A DNA stretch of 64,000 nucleotides from Deltaproteobacteria bacterium (GTDB lineage Bacteria > Desulfobacterota > Desulfomonilia > UBA1062). The notes beneath the pieces are model-generated. The model made no database searches. It had not been told where the DNA came from and saw only the letters and a list, made by a program, of their open reading frames with translations. This document shows, piece after piece, positions 1 to 7,807 of the stretch (position 1 is the first letter of the stretch; every line of letters starts with the position of its first letter). Where the stretch lies: assembly GCA_018434685.1 (NCBI GenBank), contig JAHDOV010000004.1, positions 536,808 through 600,807 on the forward strand. Direction: 5' to 3'. The position numbers and the translations under genes were made by a program.

Positions 1-80
1 TATATTTCTCCGAGGACGATGTGGTGCGGCACAAGGTGGTGGCCAAGATCATCAGGGCGTACGAAAGGGTATCGCGATGA
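1..80 (+). CDS. PhoH-like ATPase, C-terminal end (partial)
   Basis: The open frame enters from the left edge and ends at the TGA at 78-80, which overlaps the ybeY start by two bases (ATGA). The visible 25 codons contain EDDVVRHKVV followed by IIRAYERV, which fits the conserved C-terminal tail of PhoH/YbeZ-family ATPases (VVRHP-V--IV-AY-). PhoH-like genes commonly sit directly upstream of ybeY, which supports the call. Only the tail is visible, so the ATPase domain itself cannot be checked. Confidence 0.6.
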   Translation, partial: YFSEDDVVRHKVVAKIIRAYERVSR

Positions 81-520
81 TTGTAGTCGATATTCAGGAT
101 CTTCAGGATGTCTTCGCGGTGGACGATGACCTCGTGGGGGACTGGGCTCAGCAGGCGCTCACGCTGCTCGGCCTGGAGAATGCCGAGCTCTCGGTGGTGC
201 TGACCGACAATGCCCACATCCGGGAATTGAACCGGACCTATCTTGACCGCGATCACCCCACCAATGTGATCTCTTTTTCCCAGCAGGAGGGTGGTGGCCC
301 TGAGGGCGAGCATCTCGGCGATATCGTCATTTCCGTCGAGCGGGCGCAGGAAGAGGCAGCGGATTCCGGCATGGAAACGATGGAGCGCCTCATGCAGCTC
401 CTGGTTCACGGTATCTGCCACCTGACCGGCTACAACCATGAAGGGGTCTCCCCGGAAGAGGCCCTGGAGATGGAAGAGGCCGAAAAGCATATTCTAGCGC
501 ATCTCCAGGGTGCCGGGTAG
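77..520 (+). CDS. ybeY: Endoribonuclease YbeY (rRNA maturation factor)
   Basis: This 147-residue protein has the family length and the zinc-binding signature HGICHLTGYNH, with H111, H115 and H121 as the metal ligands. It also has the upstream NVISFS block typical of UPF0054/YbeY. Family knowledge: YbeY is a single-strand-specific, metal-dependent endoribonuclease acting in 16S rRNA 3'-end maturation and ribosome quality control in the cytoplasm. The ATG overlaps the stop of the PhoH-like gene, so the two are probably translationally coupled, in the usual phoH-ybeY order. Confidence 0.95.
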   Translation: MIVVDIQDLQDVFAVDDDLVGDWAQQALTLLGLENAELSVVLTDNAHIRELNRTYLDRDHPTNVISFSQQEGGGPEGEHLGDIVISVERAQEEAADSGMETMERLMQLLVHGICHLTGYNHEGVSPEEALEMEEAEKHILAHLQGAG

Positions 521-540
521 GGACCAGGCAGGACAATCTG

Positions 541-633
541 CTGCGGGAATCCGGTGAAAATCCCGCGCCATGTTCGGTTATACCCATGGTGATCTCCCTG
601 CCGCAAAGGCGATGATGAAGACTCACCCGCGGA
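541..633 (+). promoter_or_regulatory. Possible divergent cobalamin-riboswitch-like element
   Basis: The stretch from 544 reads GGGAAtccGGTGaaaatCC followed by GC, matching the order of the B12-box core (GGGAA, GGTG, AA, CC, GC). About 55 bases later AAGaCtcACCcGC resembles the closing AAG-C--ACC-GC block. The canonical CCCGC/ACTGT and GCCACTG segments are not evident, and GCGGGA/TCCCGC can form a simple hairpin instead. No B12-related gene follows; the next genes are tRNAs. It may be a decayed element or a coincidence. A covariance-model search would decide. Confidence 0.25.
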
Positions 634-786
634 ATAGTTCCTGATAACCCCTCATTGAGCGGGATCCCCCTGTCGGGCCGTCAGCTGACAAAAAAATATA
701 TTCACGGCGCTAATATTGACGGAAAAGTGCAGTTTAATGAATTATTATAAATGGTTATACTATCAAAGGCAGAGTATAAAAAGTTC

Positions 787-815
787 TTGCCATGCCCAAG
801 ACCCTTTGCTATAAG
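787..815 (+). promoter_or_regulatory. Sigma-70 promoter of the tRNA cluster
   Basis: A TTGCCA -35 (787-792) and a TATAAG -10 (810-815) are separated by exactly 17 bases. The first tRNA begins only ten bases past the -10, so the expected transcript start lies right at the tRNA 5' end. An upstream TTGACG at about 717 is a second, weaker candidate. Confidence 0.6.
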
Positions 816-824
816 GCTGACCTA

Positions 825-905
<81 letters not shown>

Positions 906-917
906 CAGGTTGGTTGG

Positions 918-994
<77 letters not shown>

Positions 995-1002
995 GGATAT
1001 AT

Positions 1003-1079
1003 GGTGAGTGTAGCTCAGATGGTAGAGCACAGGATTGTGGCTCCTGTGGTCGTGGGTTCGATCCCCATCACTCACCCCA
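1003..1079 (+). tRNA. tRNA-His(GUG)
   Basis: The extra 5' G (G-1 at 1003) opposite C73 is the histidine identity element. The acceptor GTGAGTG pairs with CACTCAC, followed by C73 and an encoded CCA. The anticodon stem CAGGA/TCCTG has the loop TTGTGGC, giving anticodon GTG. Confidence 0.95.
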
Positions 1080-1092
1080 AACGCAAGGACGT

Positions 1093-1169
1093 GCGCCCGT
1101 AGCTCAGTTGGATAGAGCGTCGGACTTCGAATCCGCAGGTCGGGCGTTCGAGTCGCCCCGGGCGTACCA
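1093..1169 (+). tRNA. tRNA-Arg(UCG)
   Basis: The acceptor GCGCCCG pairs with CGGGCGT, followed by A73 and CCA (1167-1169). The loop CTTCGAA gives anticodon TCG. The anticodon stem TCGGA/TCCGC has a T-C mismatch at the 27-43 pair. The T stem GGGCG/CGCCC is intact. This is the second arginine isoacceptor in the cluster and reads CGN-type codons. Confidence 0.92.
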
Positions 1170-1179
1170 AGAAAGATAT

Positions 1180-1255
1180 GGGCCATTAGCTCAACTGGTA
1201 GAGCAACTGACTCTTAATCAGTAGGTCCCTGGTTCGAGCCCAGGATGGCCCACCA
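1180..1255 (+). tRNA. tRNA-Lys(CUU)
   Basis: The acceptor GGGCCAT pairs with ATGGCCC, followed by A73 and an encoded CCA. The anticodon stem ACTGA/TCAGT with the loop CTCTTAA gives anticodon CTT. It is the last gene of the array and ends five bases before the terminator stem. Confidence 0.95.
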
Positions 1256-1259
1256 CTCA

Positions 1260-1290
1260 AGCCAAGGTCGAAAGACCTTGGCTTTTTCTT
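1260..1290 (+). terminator. Rho-independent terminator of the tRNA cluster
   Basis: A perfect 10-bp stem AGCCAAGGTC/GACCTTGGCT (1260-1269, 1274-1283) is closed by a GAAA tetraloop. It is followed by TTTTC and further T-rich sequence. Confidence 0.93.
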
Positions 1291-1384
1291 TTTCTTTCAA
1301 GTCCTCCGTGAATAGCTATTGACAACTCCAGGCCGGGATGCCAGATGAATTCAGGAAGTATTTGTTCATTTGTTCAGGTGGTGC

Positions 1385-1966
1385 ATGGCCAGAGAAGACA
1401 AGTTGCCCAGGATCTATGAAACCGCGTTGCGGGTCTTTGCCAGATACGGCTACAAGAGGACCCGGGTTGAGGACATCGCCGATGAACTCGGCATGACCAA
1501 GGGAAATATCTACCTGTACGCGGATAACAAGAGAGACCTCTATGAAAAGGCGGTGGCTCATGGACTGACGCGGTGGCAGGCCATGGTGGGCAAGGCCGTT
1601 GCAAGGCTCGATGACCCCATCGAGCAGTTTATGGTCATGTGCAAGAAGAGCTATGTCTACCTGTCGCGCGATGTGTCGCTCAGGACCGTGCTGATCAACG
1701 ATCCGTCGATCTTTCCGCTGTCCCGCCGGGAGGACCCTTTTTCCGAGATCAACCGTGCCTCCATGGATCTGCTCCGGAATGTTCTCTCACGGGGGGTCGA
1801 GGAAGGAAAGTTTCGTGCAGTGGATGTGGATCACCTTACCGAGCTGCTCTTCTCCATCTATGTCATGTTCATCATCAAGACCTATGTCAAATCAGAGGGG
1901 AAATCGTCGCAGAAGATGTTTGAACAGGGTATTGACGTTGTGCTCCACGGTCTCCTGAAGACATAA
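1385..1966 (+). CDS. TetR/AcrR family transcriptional regulator
   Basis: The N-terminal about 50 residues are a TetR helix-turn-helix domain: an ALRVFARYGYKRTRVEDIA block, then LGMTKGNIYLY and the following Y-N-K--L. The remaining helical part is the family's variable ligand/dimerisation domain, and the total of 193 residues is normal. ATG 1385 is chosen because AGGTGG lies 4-9 bases upstream; a TTG at 1370 would add five residues. It stands alone between the tRNA terminator and a long leader, so its target and ligand cannot be inferred. Confidence 0.88.
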   Translation: MAREDKLPRIYETALRVFARYGYKRTRVEDIADELGMTKGNIYLYADNKRDLYEKAVAHGLTRWQAMVGKAVARLDDPIEQFMVMCKKSYVYLSRDVSLRTVLINDPSIFPLSRREDPFSEINRASMDLLRNVLSRGVEEGKFRAVDVDHLTELLFSIYVMFIIKTYVKSEGKSSQKMFEQGIDVVLHGLLKT

Positions 1967-2012
1967 CCCCGGTTCAGCGCCCTCACGCCTGTCCCCGCCT
2001 CACAGGGAAGTC

Positions 2013-2233
2013 TTGACAGCGGTGTACTCCTCTTACATACTGTCTCCGTGTGAAAGAAAGGTATGCCAGGGGCAGGGGAAAAAGGTTCACCCCGCAGACA
2101 AAAGTGTCTGTGCAGGGGGAGGATCGTTTTGGCCGGTGATTTTCAGGCAGGGATGTGGTAGCAATGCACCGGGCAGGCAAGGATACGGTTCTGAGAAAGC
2201 CGAAGTGGCTCAGTTGCGTGCCATTGTGGGAGA
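2013..2233 (+). promoter_or_regulatory. Putative promoter and long structured leader of the PGPGW membrane protein gene
   Basis: TTGACA (2013-2018) and CATACT (2036-2041) are spaced 17 bases apart, suggesting transcription from about 2048. That leaves a leader of roughly 190 bases before the next start codon. The leader includes a perfect hairpin CAGACA-AAAG-TGTCTG (2095-2110 region) and further G-rich segments. No riboswitch class could be assigned by eye. An ORF across this stretch lacks any recognisable protein feature. Confidence 0.35.
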
Positions 2234-2239
2234 TTGGTA

Positions 2240-2716
2240 GTGATCGTTGAATGGATCAGGCTTCATGAAACGCTTCTCGGGTATCTGGGTGTGATTTCGC
2301 TTGTTACCTTTGTCCTGACCATAATACTCATTCCCCTGCTCGTCATACGGATCCCGCCGGATTATTTCCTGTACGATAAGGAGCACCTGAAACAGTTCCA
2401 CCGGCAGCATCCCTTCGTGCGGGTGCTCACCCTGGTCATGAAAAACATCCTGGGCGTCGTGTTCATCGGTGCAGGGATTGCCATGCTGGTGCTCCCGGGG
2501 CAGGGTCTCCTCACCATCCTTATCGGCCTCATGCTGGTCAGTTTTCCGAAAAAACGTGCCCTGGAGTGCCACATTATCCAGAAGGATGGGGTCCTTCGCG
2601 CGATAAACTGGATGCGGACAAAGGCCCACCGCAGCCTCCTTCGGCTGCCCGAGGGAGCAGGGGATCACGCTCGATCGAAAGAGACCTCCTGTGCTGCCCA
2701 GCGCAATGATGACTGA
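2240..2716 (+). CDS. Small integral membrane protein, PGPGW-type (PF09656-like)
   Basis: The protein has about 158 residues and two clear hydrophobic regions: near residues 12-35 (LGVISLVTFVLTIILIPLLV) and a hairpin near 65-92 around the turn LPGQG. That turn corresponds to the PGPGW motif of a small family of uncharacterised inner-membrane proteins. The GTG at 2240 is preferred because GGGAG sits 7 bases upstream; a TTG at 2234 is the longer alternative. The C-terminal about 50 residues are basic and probably cytoplasmic. Function unknown. Confidence 0.7.
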   Translation: MIVEWIRLHETLLGYLGVISLVTFVLTIILIPLLVIRIPPDYFLYDKEHLKQFHRQHPFVRVLTLVMKNILGVVFIGAGIAMLVLPGQGLLTILIGLMLVSFPKKRALECHIIQKDGVLRAINWMRTKAHRSLLRLPEGAGDHARSKETSCAAQRNDD

Positions 2717-2833
2717 GCCCAGGCCGTTTTCGCCACTGATGACTTTTATGGATTTAATTTTTTCTGTATTCTGGCGATAAAGAGATGAGAGACGCAGGAC
2801 GTCTCATTAAAATGAAATGGTAATGAAGACTCC

Positions 2834-3271
2834 ATGAAGACAACGGCAGTAAAACCGATGAAGTGTGAATTCGCCCGCGAGGGACTCCTGTGGGTGGACA
2901 AGATCGCAACCGGCGTGGGGATAATTCTCTTTAACCCCAGACAGAAGCTGGCGGCCGGACTGCATGTCCTCAGAGGCCGTTCCGGCGGGATGGCCCCCAA
3001 GAACCCCGAATATTTTGCCGATACCGCCCTGGTGTATGTCCTGGACGAATTCAAGAAGAAGGACGCGTTCAACGGGATTTCCATTGCCATTGCCGGTGGC
3101 GCCTCCATGCTGTCGTCGTCGGCGAATGAGAATGTCGGAGCGAGCCTCGTGGCAACCGTCAAGGAGATCCTGGCAAGCAATCGTCTTCCCATAAAGGTGG
3201 AGAGTGTCGGCGGCACGAAGCTCAGGACCATGATTCTCAATATTGATGAAGGAAAGATAAAAATCTCGTAG
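2834..3271 (+). CDS. CheD-like protein lacking the catalytic cysteine
   Basis: Length (145 aa) and layout match CheD chemoreceptor glutamine deamidases: a GLHVL segment with H44 in place of the conserved histidine region, YFADTALVYVLDEF, IAIAGGASML, ENVGA, and a final VGGTKLRTMILN block. CheD uses a Cys-His pair on receptor glutamines and also binds CheC. By eye the cysteine position falls on G27 in IATGVGI, so deamidation is unlikely and a binding or regulatory role is more plausible. It lies 48 bases before an HDOD gene. The family call is by motif pattern only. Confidence 0.72.
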   Translation: MKTTAVKPMKCEFAREGLLWVDKIATGVGIILFNPRQKLAAGLHVLRGRSGGMAPKNPEYFADTALVYVLDEFKKKDAFNGISIAIAGGASMLSSSANENVGASLVATVKEILASNRLPIKVESVGGTKLRTMILNIDEGKIKIS

Positions 3272-3319
3272 AGGTATGCCAAAATAAATGGATGAACAGG
3301 AAGGTGTCCGGAGCGCTTT

Positions 3320-4348
3320 ATGAACATACGATGTCCGCATTGTGAGAGAGAGTATACGATTGCCGATGAGCGCCTGAAGGCATACCGGGGTGATATCACG
3401 ATCCCCTGTCCCGGCTGCAAGGGGAAGATCCCGATCCATCTCGGTGAGCCTGCCTGTGCTCCCGGGCCGGCCCCGACATCTCCTGCAGCACAGCCGGATA
3501 CCGAAAGTACGCAGTGCCTGAAGGCCAGGATATTCCGGACGCTTACAGACCTGCCGCCCATGCCCCAGGTTGCCCAGAAGGCCAGGAAGGTCCTCTCGGA
3601 TCCGAATTCGAGTTTTACCGATCTGGCCAGGGTAATAGAAACCGACCAGGGGATCGTGACCCGGGTCCTGAAAATGGCGAACTCGCCCTATTATGGGCTC
3701 AGCGGCAATGTCTCGTCGGTCCAGCATGCCTCGGTGGTGCTCGGGTCCAAGACGCTCATGGAGGTGCTCAACCTGGCCTGTTCATCCGAACTCCTGGCCA
3801 AGACCCTGCCGGGCTACGATCTCGACACGGGGGATCTGTGGATGCATTCCCTTGCCGTTGCCAATGCCTCCCGGATCATTGCGAAGAAGGTGCATCCATC
3901 CCTGGAGCAGGATGCCTTTGCAGCCGGCCTCATCCATGATGTGGGAAAGATCATTCTCGACCCGTATGTCCTGGAGAGGAAGGATGAGTTTCAGGCCTTC
4001 GTCCGGGCCGGGAAGGAATCGTTCCTCTCTGCTGAAAAGCAGATCCTCGGGTTCGATCATGCCGAGCTCGCCTCGGAGGTCTGCAAAAGGTGGAAGATCC
4101 CGGATCATATCGCCCTGTCCATCCGCTGTCATCACGATCCCACCCCCTCCGGGGGCGACGATCTCTCCTACATCGTGCACATGGCCGATGCGGTCGCGCT
4201 CATGAGCGGCATCGGTGCAGGCCTGGACGGCATGCTCTACCGGATTCACGACCACGCAATGGAACACCTCCGCCTCACCCAGGATGATCTCGGTGATATC
4301 ATGGCGGATGCGGCCTCTTTCGTGGAAAAGACAGCGCTCGGCGTCTAG
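3320..4348 (+). CDS. HDOD domain protein with N-terminal zinc ribbon
   Basis: The N-terminus has CPHC (C5, C8) and CPGC (about C30, C33), a MJ0042-type zinc ribbon often found on deltaproteobacterial regulatory proteins. A Pro/Ala-rich linker follows. Residues from about 72 form an HDOD domain (LPPMPQVAQKARKVL, then RVLKMANSPYYGL, and later AAGLIHDVGKIIL). HDOD proteins are HD-like signalling proteins linked to chemotaxis, motility and c-di-GMP control. The CheD-like gene directly upstream suggests a shared signalling role. The enzymatic status of the HD-like site is uncertain. Confidence 0.88.
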   Translation: MNIRCPHCEREYTIADERLKAYRGDITIPCPGCKGKIPIHLGEPACAPGPAPTSPAAQPDTESTQCLKARIFRTLTDLPPMPQVAQKARKVLSDPNSSFTDLARVIETDQGIVTRVLKMANSPYYGLSGNVSSVQHASVVLGSKTLMEVLNLACSSELLAKTLPGYDLDTGDLWMHSLAVANASRIIAKKVHPSLEQDAFAAGLIHDVGKIILDPYVLERKDEFQAFVRAGKESFLSAEKQILGFDHAELASEVCKRWKIPDHIALSIRCHHDPTPSGGDDLSYIVHMADAVALMSGIGAGLDGMLYRIHDHAMEHLRLTQDDLGDIMADAASFVEKTALGV

Positions 4349-4532
4349 CAGGCATGGGGGCCTTCATGGCGGCCGAACCCCGGATGGAAGGCGAGGAATG
4401 CATCACGGGAATCCCGGCCACGTCGCACGACAGGCGCCACACCCCCTCCAGCCGGCTGCGATCAGGGCTCGAACCCTGTTGCCTTTCTCTCCCGTTGTGC
4501 GTATCACCACGATAAGGGGGGAGAAGACCTCT

Positions 4533-5423
4533 ATGAAATCTTTCGAACCGATCAGCCTCGAAAAACAGGGCCCATACCTCGATCGTCTGCAGAAAAGCCG
4601 CATCTGCGCCTCTGACTACAGTTTCATCAACCTCTGGGGCTGGGCATTAGAGTATGGCCTGCAATGGTCATGGGAAGATGACCTGGTGTGGATCAGGCAG
4701 ACCAGGCCCGTCGATGTTCAGTGGGCCCCGGTCGGCCGCTGGGAAGAGATCGACTGGAAAAAGGCTGTTGTGGAAGCGGGCGATGACCCGCTCGAGTTCA
4801 CGCGAATACCCGAGCCGCTGCTCACCGTCTGGCAGGGGCACTTTCAGCACGGGATTCGTGTGGAGGAAGCCCGGGGGCATTGGGAGTATCTCTACGAGGT
4901 GAAAGAGCTCGTGGAACTCAGGGGAAACCGCTTCCATAACAAGAAAAATCTGCTGAACCAGTTTCAGAAGAAGTACGACTTCAGCCTTGTGCCGTTTGGA
5001 GCTGACCTGGTGGAAAAGATCCGCCAGATGCAGCGCCAGTGGTGCATCTGGCGGGATTGCGAGTCCTCGGAAACCCTGTCCGCTGAGAACCGGGTGATTG
5101 AAAGGGTTTTAAGCAGCTGGGACAGGCTCAAGGGAATGACCGGCGGCGTGATCCTCGTGAACGGAGAGATCGCCGCCTTTACCATTGCAGAGGATTTCTG
5201 CGCGGAATCCCTCACGATCCACTTTGAAAAGGGTCTTGGCTCCTATACCGGGATCTACCAGGCCATCAACCAGATGTTCCTCGAGTCCGTGAAGGGATTC
5301 ACCACGGTCAACCGCCAGCAGGACCTGGATGACGACGGGCTGAGAAAAGCCAAACTTTCATACAATCCAAAGGGGTACATTAAAAAATATCGGGTTTCTC
5401 TTAATGCCGGCGACCTCGCATGA
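4533..5423 (+). CDS. DUF2156 domain protein (LPG-synthase C-terminal-like)
   Basis: The 296-residue protein has the DUF2156 pattern: an N-terminal DYSFINLWGW segment, a central RGNRFHNKKNLLNQF block, and a C-terminal GNAT-like fold with GVILVNGEIAAFTIAE and YNPKGYIKKY. The domain is shared with the aminoacyl-transferase part of phosphatidylglycerol lysyltransferases, but no membrane flippase domain is present, so the acceptor is unknown. ATG 4533 is preceded by AAGGGGGGAG. The open frame extends upstream to 4215, but that part overlaps the HDOD gene and has no recognisable protein features. Confidence 0.82.
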   Translation: MKSFEPISLEKQGPYLDRLQKSRICASDYSFINLWGWALEYGLQWSWEDDLVWIRQTRPVDVQWAPVGRWEEIDWKKAVVEAGDDPLEFTRIPEPLLTVWQGHFQHGIRVEEARGHWEYLYEVKELVELRGNRFHNKKNLLNQFQKKYDFSLVPFGADLVEKIRQMQRQWCIWRDCESSETLSAENRVIERVLSSWDRLKGMTGGVILVNGEIAAFTIAEDFCAESLTIHFEKGLGSYTGIYQAINQMFLESVKGFTTVNRQQDLDDDGLRKAKLSYNPKGYIKKYRVSLNAGDLA

Positions 5424-5467
5424 GGTTTTCGATTTTTTTACGGTGAGAATTGTAGTAGAATTTTCCC

Positions 5468-6481
5468 ATGAATATCATGTTTTCTCCGACAAACGGAACG
5501 GCGGAAATCTCCCGGGCAGCGCTCCGGGAGGTTCTGTCACAGATGCAGCATCCCTTCGGCGCAGGCGATGCAGTCGGGGTGAAGCTCCACTGGGGAGAGT
5601 TGGGCAACCACAGCTACCTCCCCCCGGTTTACGCCCGCGAGATCGTGAAATGGCTTCACGACCTGGGGGCGCGGCCCTTTATCTTCGACACGACCGTGCT
5701 CTATTCCGGGGGACGGCGCAGGGCCGAGGATTCCCTGAGGACCGCTGCGGAACACGGCTATACCAGGGAGTTTCTCGGCTGTGACGTGGTGATCGCCGAC
5801 GGCCTCGACGGCAGAGAGGTGGTGGATATCCCGTGCGATCTGAAGCACTTCAAGACGGTGCAGGTTGCTTCGGTCATCGACTCTGCGCAGGGATTCGTCA
5901 TCTTCTCGCACTTCAAGGGCCACCTGGGCACCGGCTTCGGGGGCGCGATCAAGAACATATCCATGGGGTTTGCCTCCCGGGCGCAAAAGCAGCGCATGCA
6001 TGCCGATGCCTCGCCGGTGCTGCTCAAGAGACGGTGCACCAGGTGCCGGATCTGTGTCGATGTCTGCCCCACCGGTGCGGCACAGATGAGCGGCGACGAA
6101 TACCCCGAGTACGACCTGGAAACGTGCATCGGCTGTGCCCAGTGCATTGCCATGTGCCCGGTGATGGCATTGAAGGTCTTCTTCTCGAGCGAAGCCGACG
6201 TGTTCCAGGAAAAGGTCGTGGAGACTGCGGCCGCTGTATGGAAACGAATCAGCGGGAGGACCGTCCTGGTCAATGCACTCATCAAGATCAGCGCTGATTG
6301 CGACTGCCTGCCCGGAGAACAGGAGATCATAGCCCCTGATGTCGGATTCGTCGGGGGATACCATCCCGTAGACATCGATGCCGAATCCATACGCCGGATG
6401 GGAGAAGAACCCCTCACCCGGACAAACCCCCATATCCCCTGGCAGCGGCAGTTTTCCTATGCCGGAGAGATAGGCTTTTAG
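5468..6481 (+). CDS. DUF362 domain iron-sulfur protein
   Basis: The first about 190 residues match DUF362 (VGVKLHWGELGNHSYLPP, then FSHFKGHLGTGFGGAIKNI). Two ferredoxin-type 4Fe-4S motifs follow, CTRCRICVDVCP and CIGCAQCIAMCP, at about residues 190-235. DUF362 proteins are common in anaerobes and are presumed redox proteins of unknown substrate. The ATG lies 44 bases after the DUF2156 gene, on the same strand. A role in electron transfer is inferred only from the cysteine motifs. Confidence 0.88.
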   Translation: MNIMFSPTNGTAEISRAALREVLSQMQHPFGAGDAVGVKLHWGELGNHSYLPPVYAREIVKWLHDLGARPFIFDTTVLYSGGRRRAEDSLRTAAEHGYTREFLGCDVVIADGLDGREVVDIPCDLKHFKTVQVASVIDSAQGFVIFSHFKGHLGTGFGGAIKNISMGFASRAQKQRMHADASPVLLKRRCTRCRICVDVCPTGAAQMSGDEYPEYDLETCIGCAQCIAMCPVMALKVFFSSEADVFQEKVVETAAAVWKRISGRTVLVNALIKISADCDCLPGEQEIIAPDVGFVGGYHPVDIDAESIRRMGEEPLTRTNPHIPWQRQFSYAGEIGF

Positions 6482-6597
6482 AAAGGTCGACCTGGGTTGT
6501 AAAAAGGGTGGCACCGGTTGGCCGGGGCGCATTGCCGTCCCTGTGAACATACGTTTGGTCCCGGGGAGGCCGGTCACTGCGCAAAGGAGGCAGGAGC

Positions 6598-7749
6598 ATG
6601 TCCGCGAAGAATGTCAGGCAGACATCCCGCAGAGGCCGCCTGCTCGTCTGGCTCCTCTTCGCGGCGGTCATCTCCTGGTGGGGCTGCAGCGCACTTTTCC
6701 CGGGAGCGGATCGGTCATCGCCGGATCTTTCCATCAGCGCAACCCCCTGGCCTCAGGCAGACAGGCTCTTTCGCTCCGATCGGCACTGGCTTGGCGGAGA
6801 CGGGGCCTCCTCGGTCGACCTGGGAGATGAGCGGGTGCTGTGGCTCTTCGGCGACAGCTTCATTGCCCCGGGAGAGAACAGGGATCGGCGCAACTCCTCT
6901 GTCGTGAGAAACAGCCTCGCCATCCAGCATGGCTATGACCCTGCAGCGGCATCCATCACCTTTTACTGGGGAGGCGGTGACGAACAGCCAGATGCCTTTT
7001 TCACCGCTGAGGCCGGCAGCTGGCTGTGGCCGGGCTGCGGGGTGAGGGCAGGCAGCGTTCTCCTGATCTTTCTCATGGAGATACAGCCGGGCAGGAACGA
7101 ACTCGGGTTTGAACCTGCGGGGTGGACGGTCGTTCTCATAGATAACCCGGACTCGCCCCCCCCGGAATGGCACCTGGCATGGCCGGAGATCCCTCGGAAC
7201 GATTCCGGGGTCGTGATAGGATCGGCGAGCGCCCTGATCGCGGACGGATATCTCTATGCCTTCGGTGCCCGGTCGCCTGGCCTCGACGTGTACCTGGTGC
7301 GGTGGAAGGTGGCTGATGTCGCAAGGGGCGATCTCCTGCAGATGGAGTGGTGGACAGGCAGCCAGGGCAGGTGGGAGGCCGGCGGCGCACCTGCCAAAAC
7401 ACCCACCCCGGTCTTTACCCGGGGACAGATGGAATTCACCGTTCACTACGATGACGCTGCGCGATGCTTTGTCCAGATTCAGACCGTGAGCCTGACGGAT
7501 CCCCGGCTGGCCTTCCGGAGTGCACCGCGGATCACCGGACCCTGGTCTGCTCCCGAGCCGTTCTATTCGCCTGCAGAAATGGCGGATGCCGAGCTGCTGG
7601 TCTATGCCGGCAAGGCACACAAGGGCCTGGCCGGGGCCGACATTGTCCTGACCTATGCGGTCAATTCCCTGAACCCGGAGAGGCTTCTCGGGGGAGACAC
7701 CATATACTACCCGGTGGTTCTGCAGGGCAGGGTCCTGCAGGAAAGATAG
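6598..7749 (+). CDS. Lipoprotein with DUF4185/DUF5005-like beta-propeller
   Basis: A basic N-terminus and a hydrophobic stretch end at WWGC, a probable lipobox, so the protein is likely a membrane-anchored periplasmic or surface lipoprotein. The mature part begins with the repeated beta-strand pattern DLGDERVLWLFGDSFI and NSSVVRNSLAI, seen in DUF4185/DUF5005-type five-bladed propellers related to glycoside hydrolases. Later blades contain GYLYAFGARS and LVYAGKAH. Substrate and catalytic residues cannot be assigned. AGGAGG-type SD sequence (GGAGGCAGGAGC region) precedes the ATG. The downstream esterase gene may be in the same operon. Confidence 0.62.
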   Translation: MSAKNVRQTSRRGRLLVWLLFAAVISWWGCSALFPGADRSSPDLSISATPWPQADRLFRSDRHWLGGDGASSVDLGDERVLWLFGDSFIAPGENRDRRNSSVVRNSLAIQHGYDPAAASITFYWGGGDEQPDAFFTAEAGSWLWPGCGVRAGSVLLIFLMEIQPGRNELGFEPAGWTVVLIDNPDSPPPEWHLAWPEIPRNDSGVVIGSASALIADGYLYAFGARSPGLDVYLVRWKVADVARGDLLQMEWWTGSQGRWEAGGAPAKTPTPVFTRGQMEFTVHYDDAARCFVQIQTVSLTDPRLAFRSAPRITGPWSAPEPFYSPAEMADAELLVYAGKAHKGLAGADIVLTYAVNSLNPERLLGGDTIYYPVVLQGRVLQER

Positions 7750-7807
7750 GTGCCCCGTGGAATGCCCGCCGGCAGGGCAGGGAGGGGGGAGCGGGAGGCT
7801 CGCGGGG

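Noticed and set aside
1967-2239. 75-codon plus-strand open frame across the leader before the PGPGW gene
   Set aside because: No conserved sequence or ribosome-binding site; the stretch is better explained as a leader.
4215-4532. Upstream part of the open frame of the DUF2156 gene
   Set aside because: It overlaps the HDOD gene and has no conserved sequence; ATG 4533 has a strong ribosome-binding site.
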